Source: a virus. From it: a DNA stretch of 25,241 nt. The stretch lies in IMG/VR virus record IMGVR_UViG_3300027721_000068, positions 1 to 25,241 of that record, one strand, 5' to 3'. Of this stretch, positions 1 through 7,330 are shown one piece after another. Under the pieces are notes generated by a model. It saw only the letters and a program-made list of their open reading frames with translations, was not told the origin of the DNA and searched no databases. Every line of letters begins with the position of its first letter. Position 1 is the first letter of the stretch. A program made the position numbers and the translations under genes.

Positions 1-2
1 GT

Positions 3-1268
3 TTAACAAATACCGTTCATTCAGGGTATTTTACCCACGATAAAGTATTGGATAAAATTGATAAGTTATCTGATAAATTTTTATTTGTTTCTTTCCCATA
101 TGATGCGGAAACTGAAGTTCACGGATTTAACTATAATGAAATGAAACGACTAACAAATGCAACACCTAATATTGTTTGTCGTGGAGGATTTTTTGGTGGA
201 GATAAGGATACAATATCACAAATGAATAGTTTGTATTATGGGATATTATTGGATACCCTTAAACGGGGATTTATGGGAACAGAAGAAAGTTTATTTACAA
301 TCCTTACTTATCAATATCCAAGTTTAATTGATTATTGTGAAATTAATTCAGATGGTTTAGTATATAAATTTTTTGAGGATGTTAAAGATAATACAACAAA
401 AGTTAAAAATTTTAATTCAAACCCCATTGTTAATAAAACCAATAATAATAGGTTAGACACTTCAAAAGTTGGTCTTTACGTTATAACATTTAATTCCCCA
501 AAACAGTTTGAAACCTTAATTCAAAGTATGTTAGGTTATGATCCTAATTTTATCACACGAACCAAAAAGTTTTTGCTTGATAATTCAACGGACTTAACTA
601 CAACACCACGATATCTTGAACTATGTGAAGAGTATGGATTTGAACATATTAAGAAAGTTAATTTAGGTATTTGTGGGGGGAGACAATTTGTTTCAGACCA
701 TTTTAATGATTCCGATTTGGAAGTCGGAATATGGTCAGAAGATGATATGTTTTTTCAGAATAAACCGGGTGAAACTTGTCGTAATGGTTTTAATCGTTAT
801 ACCCCTAACTTATATCAAAAGTGTTTAGAAATATTAAAAAAAGAAAATTTTGATATGCTCAAGTTAAATTTCACCGAATTTTACGGTGATAATTCAGTTT
901 GTTGGCCGTGGTATAACACACCCCAAGATTTTAGACAAAAACATTGGACAAACAATCCTACATTACCGGTGCAAGGGTTAGACCCTAACGCACCTTTAAC
1001 AGAATTTAAAAATATTAAATCACATAAAGGTTTACCTTACGCGACAGGTGAAATTTACTATTGTAATTGGACTCATTTTATTACAAAAGAAGGTAATCGT
1101 AAAATGTTCCAAGATACAAAATTCCAACATCCTTTTGAGAATACTTGGATGTCCCACATTTATCAAGAAACCATAAAAGGAAAAATTAAGTCAGGATTGT
1201 TGTTATTAACACCAATAGAACATAATAGATTTGATCACTATGACGGATCATTAAGAAAAGAATGTTAA
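3..1268 (+). CDS. Two-domain glycosyltransferase, 5' end outside window (partial)
   Basis: The reading frame is open from the window edge (codon at position 3), so the gene is 5'-truncated; the in-frame TTG at 48 is probably internal. The first ~110 residues resemble the HtrL/YibB (WlaTC-like) glycosyltransferase family: RGGFFGG followed about 20 residues later by GTEESLFTIL. After an Asn/Lys-rich linker (about residues 115-138 counting from the TTG) a second domain starts VGLYVITFNS, like GT-A fold (GT2-type) enzymes, and carries WSEDDMFF near residues 229-236, a plausible DxD-type metal and sugar-nucleotide site. The likely role is sugar transfer to a phage structural protein, DNA or a host glycan; the acceptor cannot be told from sequence. 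It is followed after 36 nt by a small structural-type gene with its own promoter-like box. The family assignment comes from motif recognition only. Confidence 0.6.
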   Translation, partial: LTNTVHSGYFTHDKVLDKIDKLSDKFLFVSFPYDAETEVHGFNYNEMKRLTNATPNIVCRGGFFGGDKDTISQMNSLYYGILLDTLKRGFMGTEESLFTILTYQYPSLIDYCEINSDGLVYKFFEDVKDNTTKVKNFNSNPIVNKTNNNRLDTSKVGLYVITFNSPKQFETLIQSMLGYDPNFITRTKKFLLDNSTDLTTTPRYLELCEEYGFEHIKKVNLGICGGRQFVSDHFNDSDLEVGIWSEDDMFFQNKPGETCRNGFNRYTPNLYQKCLEILKKENFDMLKLNFTEFYGDNSVCWPWYNTPQDFRQKHWTNNPTLPVQGLDPNAPLTEFKNIKSHKGLPYATGEIYYCNWTHFITKEGNRKMFQDTKFQHPFENTWMSHIYQETIKGKIKSGLLLLTPIEHNRFDHYDGSLRKEC

Positions 1269-1281
1269 AATGTATTATTGA

Positions 1282-1291
1282 TATATTTATA
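1282..1291 (+). promoter_or_regulatory. Promoter-like box TATATTTATA before 1305 gene
   Basis: An exact TATATTTATA followed by GTAAAAAC ends 13 nt before the ATG at 1305. It is one of about a dozen copies of the (GG/GA)TATTTATA box found in gaps between genes in this window, always in the sense orientation. It is a promoter candidate by recurrence, not by experiment. Confidence 0.5.
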
Positions 1292-1304
1292 GTAAAAACT
1301 ATAA

Positions 1305-1721
1305 ATGGAATTCTACCTTAAACGAAATGCTACGTTACCTGTATTAAAAATCCAAGTGGTAAAAGACGGAAGAAGTGACTATAATAAATTTATGGATATG
1401 ATCGAAACTTCGGCGATTTTCTTTTCTATGGTAAATACTGAAACGGGAATACCCAAGATCACAACAAGGGCGGCTGGGTTTGTTGAAAAAATACAACTTG
1501 AACCAAATGCAACACCCGAATATTATATCTATTATAAATTTACATCAAGGGATACAAATAAGGTTGGTAGATACGAAGGTCAATTCTTATTAAGAAATGA
1601 TGAAGGAACATTAATTTTACCGATCAGAGAACAATTATTTATCAACATTCAAGAAAGTTTTATTGCTGATGACTTACCATATGAAAGTTGTTATGTTATT
1701 GAATTTCCTTGTTGTAATTAA
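1305..1721 (+). CDS. Small probable virion protein, possibly BppU-like fold
   Basis: A 138-residue protein with no signal peptide or membrane segment, rich in predicted beta-strands. The segment GRYEGQFLLRNDEGTLILPI near residues 88-107 has the look of BppU_N-type (baseplate upper protein N-terminal, Ig-like) domains in which a Gly-x-Tyr-x-Gly-x-Phe strand is followed by a 'P..e.l.I.I' strand, but I do not recognise the family with confidence. A baseplate or fibre-attachment role would fit a phage genome but is inference. The start is well supported: a promoter-like box lies 13 nt upstream and no alternative start lies nearby. The next gene, in the same direction, has its own box. Confidence 0.55.
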   Translation: MEFYLKRNATLPVLKIQVVKDGRSDYNKFMDMIETSAIFFSMVNTETGIPKITTRAAGFVEKIQLEPNATPEYYIYYKFTSRDTNKVGRYEGQFLLRNDEGTLILPIREQLFINIQESFIADDLPYESCYVIEFPCCN

Positions 1722-1740
1722 AAACATTTACTAAAATCGG

Positions 1741-1750
1741 TATATTTATA
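1741..1750 (+). promoter_or_regulatory. Promoter-like box TATATTTATA before 1781 gene
   Basis: CGG followed by TATATTTATA, then TAAAAACATAAAAC and a purine-rich A/C leader up to the ATG at 1781. The extended form is nearly identical to the box before the tail tube gene (19131-19140), including the CCGG/CGG prefix and the AAAAAC suffix. Confidence 0.55.
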
Positions 1751-1780
1751 TAAAAACATAAAACAAACAAAACAAAAAAA

Positions 1781-2017
1781 ATGAAAGTAGAAATTACAAA
1801 CCCAAAAACTATGGTTGTTGTTGCTGAACAAACAAAAACATTTAACTCATTAACAATCAGACGTATGGTTGATTTCCCAGGACAAAAAAAGGTTATCGTT
1901 CATATTGAGGAAGCAAACGAACCTGTTGTATTATGGGAAGGTGCCGCATATGACGCTATTGGTGAATGGACAAATGCTGATGTTATTGCAAAATTAAACA
2001 CACTTTACACGGCATAA
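1781..2017 (+). CDS. Small hypothetical protein, 78 residues
   Basis: Seventy-eight residues starting MKVEITNPKTMVVVAEQTK, with a central IRRMVDFPGQKKVIVHIEE stretch and an ending that contains LWEGAAYDAIGEW. It is predicted to be soluble, of mixed beta-strand and helix, with no catalytic motif I can see. It has a strong promoter-like box and a long A-rich leader like those of the sheath and tube genes, which suggests high, probably late, expression and a structural role; that is inference. A GC-rich hairpin follows the stop codon. Not recognised as a named family. Confidence 0.6.
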   Translation: MKVEITNPKTMVVVAEQTKTFNSLTIRRMVDFPGQKKVIVHIEEANEPVVLWEGAAYDAIGEWTNADVIAKLNTLYTA

Positions 2018-2026
2018 GAAATATTT

Positions 2027-2063
2027 AATATCCCCCGATGTTATTTAATGTTGGGGGGATATT
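2027..2063 (+). terminator. Hairpin, probable terminator after 1781 gene
   Basis: A perfect 10-bp inverted repeat, AATATCCCCC (2027-2036) with GGGGGATATT (2054-2063), and a 17-nt loop. The run of Gs and Cs stands out in A+T-rich DNA. A T-run (2075-2080) comes 11 nt after the stem rather than directly, so termination could be weak or the hairpin may instead protect the mRNA 3' end. Confidence 0.5.
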
Positions 2064-2084
2064 GATAACTAACCTTTTTTAGAA

Positions 2085-2093
2085 TATATTTAA
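2085..2093 (+). promoter_or_regulatory. Weak promoter-like box before DNA polymerase
   Basis: TATATTTAA is a degenerate match to the recurring TATATTTATA box, 35 nt before the polymerase ATG. It diverges at the last positions, so it may mark a different expression class or be chance. Confidence 0.25.
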
Positions 2094-2107
2094 GTGTATA
2101 AGGTAAA

Positions 2108-2124
2108 TGTCGGCAAGTACGACA
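2108..2124 (+). promoter_or_regulatory. Hairpin at polymerase start, candidate translational operator
   Basis: TGTCG (2108-2112) pairs perfectly with CGACA (2120-2124) around a 7-nt loop GCAAGTA, ending 4 nt before the ATG at 2129. In T4 and RB69, DNA polymerase gp43 represses its own translation by binding a small hairpin at its ribosome-binding region. Position, stem size and loop size here are similar, but the sequence is not the T4 one, so the role is inferred. Confidence 0.4.
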
Positions 2125-2128
2125 GATA

Positions 2129-5086
2129 ATGAACCAACTTAAATATATTAAAATGATATCAGCAGAAGAAATTAAGGCCTTTCTTGAGGGGTCTGATCCC
2201 GAACAACACATTGTTTCGGTAGAATTTGATTACGCATCCAATTGTGTATATAAAATCAAAGAAGTTCCCGGTCAAGGGAAAACAATACAAAAAGAAAGTT
2301 TTATTGCATTTGCTTGGGTAGGAGATCTACGTGGGTTAAATTTTTATGGTTCATCAAAAGATAACCAAAAAGAGGCGATGACCAAATATGGTATTGTGAT
2401 TGAGAAATTACGAACCGATGGTAATGAACGATTAGAAAATGGTTTAACATTTTTGGTTAAGTCATTAAAAGGATATAGAGAACTTATACAATTCTTTAAG
2501 GATGGTGGTTTAGATCCTTGGGGTGAGAAATGTAAGGATAAGATAACGGTTTTATCACCGGTGGAACAATACCTTGTTTCAAAAGAAAAACGATTATTTA
2601 AGGGGTTTGAGGAATACAACGATATTACCAGATTTGGATTTGACCTTGAAACGACCTCTTTGGAACCAAAGGATGGTCGTATCTTTATGATTGGGATGAA
2701 AACCAATAAAGGGTTTAAAAAAGTAATAGAATGTTCAAATGAAGATGAGGAAAGACGAGGTCTTGTGGAATTTTTCAGAACAATAGATGAACTTAAACCA
2801 TCAATTATTGCGGGATATAACTCAGCAAACTTTGACTGGTTTTGGATATTTGAGAGATGTAAGGCACTGAATTTAGATATTAAGAAAATTGCAATATCAT
2901 TAAACCCAAAGAAAACAATATCCCAAAAGGAATCAATGTTAAAACTTGCAAATGAGGTTGAAAGATTTAATCAGGTTCAATTGTGGGGTTATAATGTAAT
3001 TGATATTATTCACTCAGTTCGTAGATCACAGGCAATCAATTCAAACATTAAAGAAGCAGGTTTGAAATACATCACAAAGTTTATTGATGCTGAAGCAAAA
3101 GATCGTATATATATTGACCACACAAAGATTGGTCCTATGTATGCCGACAAAGATGATTATTGGCTAAACATAGAAAATGGTAATTACCGTAAATGTGGTG
3201 TTGATCCCAAGATTGATGAGGTTTGTTTTAGACGAGGAGACACTTACATAAAAACAACGGGGGATGATATTGTTGAGAGATATCTTGACGATGACCTTGA
3301 GGAGACATTGATTGTTGATGACGAATTTAACCAAGCAACGTTTCTATTGGCATCATTGGTTCCAACAACTTATGAACGAGTTTCAACCATGGGGACTGCA
3401 ACGCTCTGGAAGATGGTTATGTTGGCGTGGTCATATAAACATGGGTTGGCAATCCCAAAGAAAGAAGAGAAAAGAAACTTTGTTGGTGGGTTATCACGTT
3501 TGTTAAAGGTGGGATATTCTAAAGATGTATTAAAACTTGACTACTCTTCACTATATCCATCAATTCAGTTAGTACACGATATATTTCCTGAATGTGATAT
3601 TACAGGGGCGATGAAAGGATTTTTAACATACTTCCGTAATTCTCGTATTATGTTTAAGAATTTGGCGGCAGAATATAAAAACACCGATAAAAAGAAATCA
3701 ACGTCTTATGACCGTAAACAATTACCTATTAAGATTTTCATCAACGCATTCTTTGGATCGTTATCGGCACCTCACGTATTTCCTTGGGGGGATATTAATA
3801 TGGGTGAACAAATAACTTGTACGGGAAGACAATACTTAAGACAGATGTTAAAGTTCTTTAGTAAAAGAGGATATAGTCCGCTAGTTTGTGACACCGATGG
3901 GATGAACTTCTCACTACCTGAAGGTGGTGTTGATGGTAGATATTATGTCGGAAAAGGTTTAAATTGGTTAGTTAAGGAGGGTAAAGAATATATTGGTTAT
4001 GATGCAGATGTTGCAGAATTTAATGATTTATTTATGAAAGGTGAGATGGGACTTGATTGTGATGGTACTTGGGATTCTTGTATTAACTTGGCTCGTAAGA
4101 ACTATGCAACGATGGAACATAATGGTAAAATTAAATTAACAGGTAATAGTATTAAGTCCAAAAAGATGCCAAAATATATTGAGAAGTTTTTGGATAAGGG
4201 AGTTAAACAATTACTTAAAGGTGAGGGTAAGGAATTTATTGAGTGGTATTATGAGTATATCCAAAAGATTTTTGATCTAAGAGTTCCATTGGCAGAAATT
4301 GCCTCAAAGGCAAGAGTTAAAACAAGTGTTGATGATTACATTAAACGTAGTAAGCAAACAACAAAGTCGGGTAGTTTAATGTCCCGACAAGCACATATGG
4401 AACTTGTGATTAGAGATAAAATACAATCAAATCTTGGTGATACAATTTTTTACGTGAATAACGGAACTAAAGCATCTCACGGAGATGTCCAAAAAGTTAA
4501 TAAACCAAAGGCCGGTTGGAATAATGATCAGATAAATTTATTTTTTTCTGATTCTACAAAATCTAAAGTATCTTTTAAAGAAAAGGAAACTTTTTTACTT
4601 AACAATGGTTGGGAGCAATCTTGGTCTGACGATAACTGGGTACGTAGTAATTCTAAGTATAAAGAGGCGAATAGTGGTACTCCAACAGATGTTGCATATA
4701 AAATGTCTAGTACAGATTCTGTTGTTCAATTAAATTGTTATCGTATTGAACCATCTGATTTAGAAAACAACCCTGAGATGTTAGGTGAATATAATATCCA
4801 AAGAGCAATTGCAACTTTTAATAAACGAGTTGAACCATTACTTATTGTTTTTAGTAATGAGGTTAGAGATTCGTTATTAGTAAAAAATCCAGAAGATAGA
4901 AGTTTTTATACTTCAGGTCAATGCGTATTAACAAATGGTAATCCATTTAAACCTGAAGACCAAGATGACATATATGAAAACTTAATCAAAATGGAACAAG
5001 GTGAAGTTGATTTTTGGGGATCTGTGGGTATTGACTCTAACTACATTTACGAATTGGCAGAAGAGGGTTGGGAAGAATATTTATAA
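2129..5086 (+). CDS. 43: Family B DNA polymerase (T4 gp43-like)
   Basis: The 985-residue replicative DNA polymerase with proofreading. The 3'-5' exonuclease motifs are intact: ExoI FDLET (D172, E174), ExoII YNSANFD (230-236), ExoIII YLDDD (385-389). The polymerase motifs are also intact: A LDYSSLYPS (470-478), B KIFINAFFG (535-543), C CDTDGMNF (587-594, catalytic D588 and D590). It is a little longer than T4 gp43 (898 residues). Part of the excess is a segment at about 790-862 containing GWEQSWSDDNWV, placed between the thumb motif GTKASHGD and the conserved NCYRIEPSDLENNP block. The ATG at 2129 is preceded by a small hairpin; an in-frame ATG at 2153 is an alternative start. The gene stands alone and converges on the minus-strand cluster, with one base between the two stop codons. 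Confidence 0.95.
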   Translation: MNQLKYIKMISAEEIKAFLEGSDPEQHIVSVEFDYASNCVYKIKEVPGQGKTIQKESFIAFAWVGDLRGLNFYGSSKDNQKEAMTKYGIVIEKLRTDGNERLENGLTFLVKSLKGYRELIQFFKDGGLDPWGEKCKDKITVLSPVEQYLVSKEKRLFKGFEEYNDITRFGFDLETTSLEPKDGRIFMIGMKTNKGFKKVIECSNEDEERRGLVEFFRTIDELKPSIIAGYNSANFDWFWIFERCKALNLDIKKIAISLNPKKTISQKESMLKLANEVERFNQVQLWGYNVIDIIHSVRRSQAINSNIKEAGLKYITKFIDAEAKDRIYIDHTKIGPMYADKDDYWLNIENGNYRKCGVDPKIDEVCFRRGDTYIKTTGDDIVERYLDDDLEETLIVDDEFNQATFLLASLVPTTYERVSTMGTATLWKMVMLAWSYKHGLAIPKKEEKRNFVGGLSRLLKVGYSKDVLKLDYSSLYPSIQLVHDIFPECDITGAMKGFLTYFRNSRIMFKNLAAEYKNTDKKKSTSYDRKQLPIKIFINAFFGSLSAPHVFPWGDINMGEQITCTGRQYLRQMLKFFSKRGYSPLVCDTDGMNFSLPEGGVDGRYYVGKGLNWLVKEGKEYIGYDADVAEFNDLFMKGEMGLDCDGTWDSCINLARKNYATMEHNGKIKLTGNSIKSKKMPKYIEKFLDKGVKQLLKGEGKEFIEWYYEYIQKIFDLRVPLAEIASKARVKTSVDDYIKRSKQTTKSGSLMSRQAHMELVIRDKIQSNLGDTIFYVNNGTKASHGDVQKVNKPKAGWNNDQINLFFSDSTKSKVSFKEKETFLLNNGWEQSWSDDNWVRSNSKYKEANSGTPTDVAYKMSSTDSVVQLNCYRIEPSDLENNPEMLGEYNIQRAIATFNKRVEPLLIVFSNEVRDSLLVKNPEDRSFYTSGQCVLTNGNPFKPEDQDDIYENLIKMEQGEVDFWGSVGIDSNYIYELAEEGWEEYL

Positions 5087-5087
5087 G

Positions 5088-5438
5088 TTAATTTAACTTT
5101 AGACCATCAGAACTGATAATGTACCAGTTGCCCTCAACAAAACTTAGATGAACACACGCACCTTTATCTAATTGTAGTTCGTCCCACTCTTCATCAATTA
5201 AACCAACATCAGGTTTTATTAAAACGGTAGTCAAAGATTTTATGGTTACCGTTTTATTTTTTTCAGAATTTAAAGTTACTTCCGAACTTTCAATATCTTT
5301 AATAATAACTAAAAGTTCTTCATCAATTTTATAAGTTTCTTCGGTTACTATTTTATCTATAATAACATTGGGTGGTGTATAATGGGTTTGATATCTAACC
5401 ACATTTTTTCTTTGTGATATATTTTCTATTTTTATCAT
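5088..5438 (-). CDS. Small probable structural protein
   Basis: A 116-residue protein, beta-rich, with no signal peptide. Its C-terminus has the pattern KGACVHLSFVEGNWYIISSD, a form often seen at the ends of phage virion proteins (a 'G..v.L.yv.g.WyvissdG' strand pair); this is a resemblance, not an assignment. Its ATG overlaps the stop of the upstream gene in an ATGA arrangement (5435-5438), which indicates translational coupling to the connector-like protein and supports a role in the same virion structure. Confidence 0.6.
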   Translation of the reverse strand: MIKIENISQRKNVVRYQTHYTPPNVIIDKIVTEETYKIDEELLVIIKDIESSEVTLNSEKNKTVTIKSLTTVLIKPDVGLIDEEWDELQLDKGACVHLSFVEGNWYIISSDGLKLN

Positions 5439-6562
5439 ATTACATAAATTTGTCTTGGCATTGCTCGGAATTTTAATGATTTATTTAAATTCTCAGCAAT
5501 TAAAGCTTCTCGCTCCATTACTTTGTCGGGTCTTAACCTTGTTAATTTACCTTCCACTCCGATTAGTTCCTCAATTAATTTTGTTTTTTCATCTTTACCT
5601 TCAGTTGCTAGTGATGCATAATCCATAGTTAATTCAGAGTCAGGTGTTTTTAAGTTACCACTATATTTACCTCTAACTTTAGCAAGTGTTTCTTTACAAT
5701 ATGCTATAAACCAATTTCTAACCCAAACTTGTGCGGGATGATTTAGATCCGTCCAAGAGATACTATCTAAAGGAACGTCAGATGGTAATTTAATTATGTC
5801 TGGATTGTCTTTTAAACATTTGTCTCTACCACCTTCAGTGGTGTCGTAATACCAATACCAAACTTTACCTCTTGTCATTGTTCCATTACCAAAATCAAAT
5901 TTACCTCCGGGAGTATTCATTAAGTGAATTGCCTTTTTACCTCCGGGTAATGCGGTGATTCTATATGTTAAATCTCCGGCAATAACTCTTCTTTGGATAT
6001 TAATTTCTTGTGCTCTTAATAACATATCAAATACTGGCATCATAAAATAACTACCTGTATTACCTCCCATTTGTGCAAGACCTCCACCTCCTCCGAGACC
6101 TCCACCATATCCTAACGATCCGAACGACCAAGGATCAAACATTGTATTATTTAATGTTGCTGGTGTAAACCATAGGAGTTCGTTAATTTCTCTACCTGCA
6201 GGTATTTCATAAATTTGTTGGTTATGAACTAATTGGATATAATCTTTTTTAAGTTCCCACTCACCACCGGCTTGTAAACCAACAATTTTTGAATATGCGT
6301 ATGTGTATCTTGTTTCGTAATCTAAACTTTTAGTAACGAATGCTCTTGCAACTGATTGTGTTTCAATATTTAAATTATGAAGACTTGTCCATTGAGATTC
6401 TATTAACCAATCTTGAACATATTGAGAATATTGGTCAATAGAGAATTCTAACAACGTATCCATTTGTTCGTCCTCTAATTCTATACCTCTTAATGGGGCA
6501 CCAAGTACGTGTTTAACTTGTGTATATAGTTTGGATCTTTCTGGCTCTGGTATGATTGACAT
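5435..6562 (-). CDS. Probable neck/connector-type virion structural protein
   Basis: A 375-residue protein resembling the neck or head-tail connector structural proteins of marine T4-like phages. The N-terminal segment (LGAPLRGIELEDEQMDTLL, residues 20-38) looks like the small helical head-completion/connector domains. The C-terminal block has the form CKETLAKVRGKYSGNL.TPDSELTMDY..L..EG..E...L.EEL, a pattern I associate with such proteins. A glycine-rich segment (GYGGGLGGGGGLAQMGG, about 151-167) lies in the middle. No enzyme motif is visible. It has a promoter-like box 15 nt upstream and is coupled to the next gene by a 4-nt overlap. Separation from the plus-strand tail module means the structural genes are split across both strands. 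The exact T4 equivalent (gp13 or gp14?) cannot be fixed from sequence alone. Confidence 0.6.
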   Translation of the reverse strand: MSIIPEPERSKLYTQVKHVLGAPLRGIELEDEQMDTLLEFSIDQYSQYVQDWLIESQWTSLHNLNIETQSVARAFVTKSLDYETRYTYAYSKIVGLQAGGEWELKKDYIQLVHNQQIYEIPAGREINELLWFTPATLNNTMFDPWSFGSLGYGGGLGGGGGLAQMGGNTGSYFMMPVFDMLLRAQEINIQRRVIAGDLTYRITALPGGKKAIHLMNTPGGKFDFGNGTMTRGKVWYWYYDTTEGGRDKCLKDNPDIIKLPSDVPLDSISWTDLNHPAQVWVRNWFIAYCKETLAKVRGKYSGNLKTPDSELTMDYASLATEGKDEKTKLIEELIGVEGKLTRLRPDKVMEREALIAENLNKSLKFRAMPRQIYVI

Positions 6563-6577
6563 AGTGTTGGTTTTTAT

Positions 6578-6587
6578 TATAAATATC
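6578..6587 (-). promoter_or_regulatory. Promoter-like box before connector-like gene
   Basis: On the minus strand it reads GATATTTATA followed by ATAAAAACC, ending 15 nt before the ATG at 6562. Sequence and spacing match the plus-strand boxes. Confidence 0.5.
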
Positions 6588-6616
6588 TAACTAAATAAAA
6601 ACTATTTATTTATGGG

Positions 6617-6639
6617 TTAAATTATAGGTCTCCTCCAAC
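6617..6639 (-). repeat. Orphan fragment of the tandem repeat 3' end
   Basis: About 23 bp matching the 3' end of the repeat unit (the region encoding W-L-E-x-T-Y-N-L), lying outside any gene just after the stop of the last paralogue. Only this end is left, so it appears to be a scar of a deleted or recombined copy. Confidence 0.6.
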
Positions 6640-6645
6640 TTACGA

Positions 6646-6960
6646 TCACTTTCTCATCAATATCAGATAGGGTGTGACTCCCCTTAAATTATAGGTCTGT
6701 TCCAACCATATAGTCAGAATCTCCTTTGTTTGTGAGGTATTCAGACCAAAAATGTCTTCAAAAAATACCCAAATTCTGTCGTAATTTATATAAATAACCC
6801 CATTTTTTTCATCCTGGTAATAGTAAAATAACGGTTTTTGGTTATCATCAACATAATATGTTCTATCATGTTTAACTACCGGTGTAAGATCACCAAACTC
6901 CTTGTTTAACCAGTTTAGAACTAAACTATCTCTACTACTTTCAGTTATTATTATTTTCAT
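6646..6960 (-). CDS. Repeat-domain protein, copy 1, with MKIIITE leader
   Basis: A 104-residue paralogue of the genes at 6989 and 7307. It begins MKIIITESSRDSLVLNWLNK and continues through the shared domain: FGDLTPVV, then YYVDDNQKPLFYYYQD, KNGVIYINYDRIWVFFEDIFGL and ILTIWLEQTYNLRG. The domain is of alternating beta and alpha type with many aromatic residues, with no catalytic motif I recognise. The leader contains I-T-E (residues 5-7), the consensus cut by T4-type prohead protease, so the mature protein might begin at Ser8; that is inference. It has no promoter-like box of its own and is probably co-transcribed with the genes upstream. It is the last of three tandem copies. Function unknown. 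Confidence 0.7.
   Translation of the reverse strand: MKIIITESSRDSLVLNWLNKEFGDLTPVVKHDRTYYVDDNQKPLFYYYQDEKNGVIYINYDRIWVFFEDIFGLNTSQTKEILTIWLEQTYNLRGVTPYLILMRK
6684..6960 (-). repeat. Tandem repeat unit 1 (coding)
   Basis: Direct repeat of about 277 bp, one of five copies in the same orientation. Shared blocks include AAATTATAGGTCTGTTCCAAC (read on the plus strand) at one end and, in copies 1-3, an identical end covering the MKIIITESS codons. Confidence 0.8.
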
Positions 6961-6988
6961 ATTATAAGGTTTCCTCTGACAGTTATTT

Positions 6989-7300
6989 TTATATCATACG
7001 AGACACAACTGGTGTGTGTCCCCCCAAATTATAGGTATCTTCCAACCATATACTGAGTATATCCCTTGTTTGTGAGTCATCTAACCCAAAAATGTTTTTA
7101 AAAAACGACCAAAGTCTTTCTCTATTTATAAACACAAACCCATTTTTAATATTATGACGATAGAAAAATAACGGTCTTAGGTCTCTATCAACATAAAATG
7201 TTTTATCACCTTTAACCTCCGGAGTTAAATCACCAAACTCTTTGTGTAACCACTTAAACACCAATCTGTCCCTACTACTTTCAGTTATTATTATTTTCAT
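6989..7300 (-). CDS. Repeat-domain protein, copy 2, with MKIIITE leader
   Basis: A 103-residue paralogue of the neighbours. It starts MKIIITESSRDRLVFKWLHK and has the same domain: FGDLTPEVKGDKTFYVD, RPLFFYRHN, KNGFVFINRERLWSFFKNIFGL and ILSIWLEDTYNLGG. It differs from copies 1 and 3 more than those differ from each other (for example Phe, His and Arg changes in the middle), so the copies are diverging at protein level while the leader stays identical. It sits 6 nt downstream of copy 3 and 28 nt upstream of copy 1, in one likely operon. Function unknown; its ITE site at residues 5-7 is a possible processing site. Confidence 0.7.
   Translation of the reverse strand: MKIIITESSRDRLVFKWLHKEFGDLTPEVKGDKTFYVDRDLRPLFFYRHNIKNGFVFINRERLWSFFKNIFGLDDSQTRDILSIWLEDTYNLGGHTPVVSRMI
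7026..7300 (-). repeat. Tandem repeat unit 2 (coding)
   Basis: Second direct copy of the ~275-bp unit. It is the most diverged of the three tandem copies in its central part, yet identical to the other two over the leader codons. Confidence 0.8.
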
Positions 7301-7306
7301 ATCATT

Positions 7307-7330
7307 TTAAATTATAGGTCTGTTCCAACA
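7307..7330 (-). repeat. Orphan repeat fragment forming the tail of copy 3
   Basis: A second isolated piece of the repeat 3' end, about 24 bp. It lies inside the C-terminus of the copy 3 gene and is read in a different frame there: the bases that encode L-E-Q-T-Y-N-L in other copies give W-N-R-P-I-I and a stop here. It is a recombination scar that has been recruited as a C-terminal tail. Confidence 0.65.

Noticed and set aside
2344-2706. Minus-strand open frame inside the polymerase gene
   Set aside because: It overlaps essential exonuclease coding and has no initiation signals.
5078-5085. TATTTATA at the end of the polymerase gene
   Set aside because: It lies within coding sequence and points into convergent genes with no downstream plus-strand gene; a chance match, useful as a reminder that the motif occurs by chance.
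5085-5099. Palindrome AAGTTAA-T-TTAACTT over the two convergent stop codons
   Set aside because: One-base loop and A+T-only arms make it a poor hairpin; likely chance in a converging stop-codon context (TAA facing TAA).
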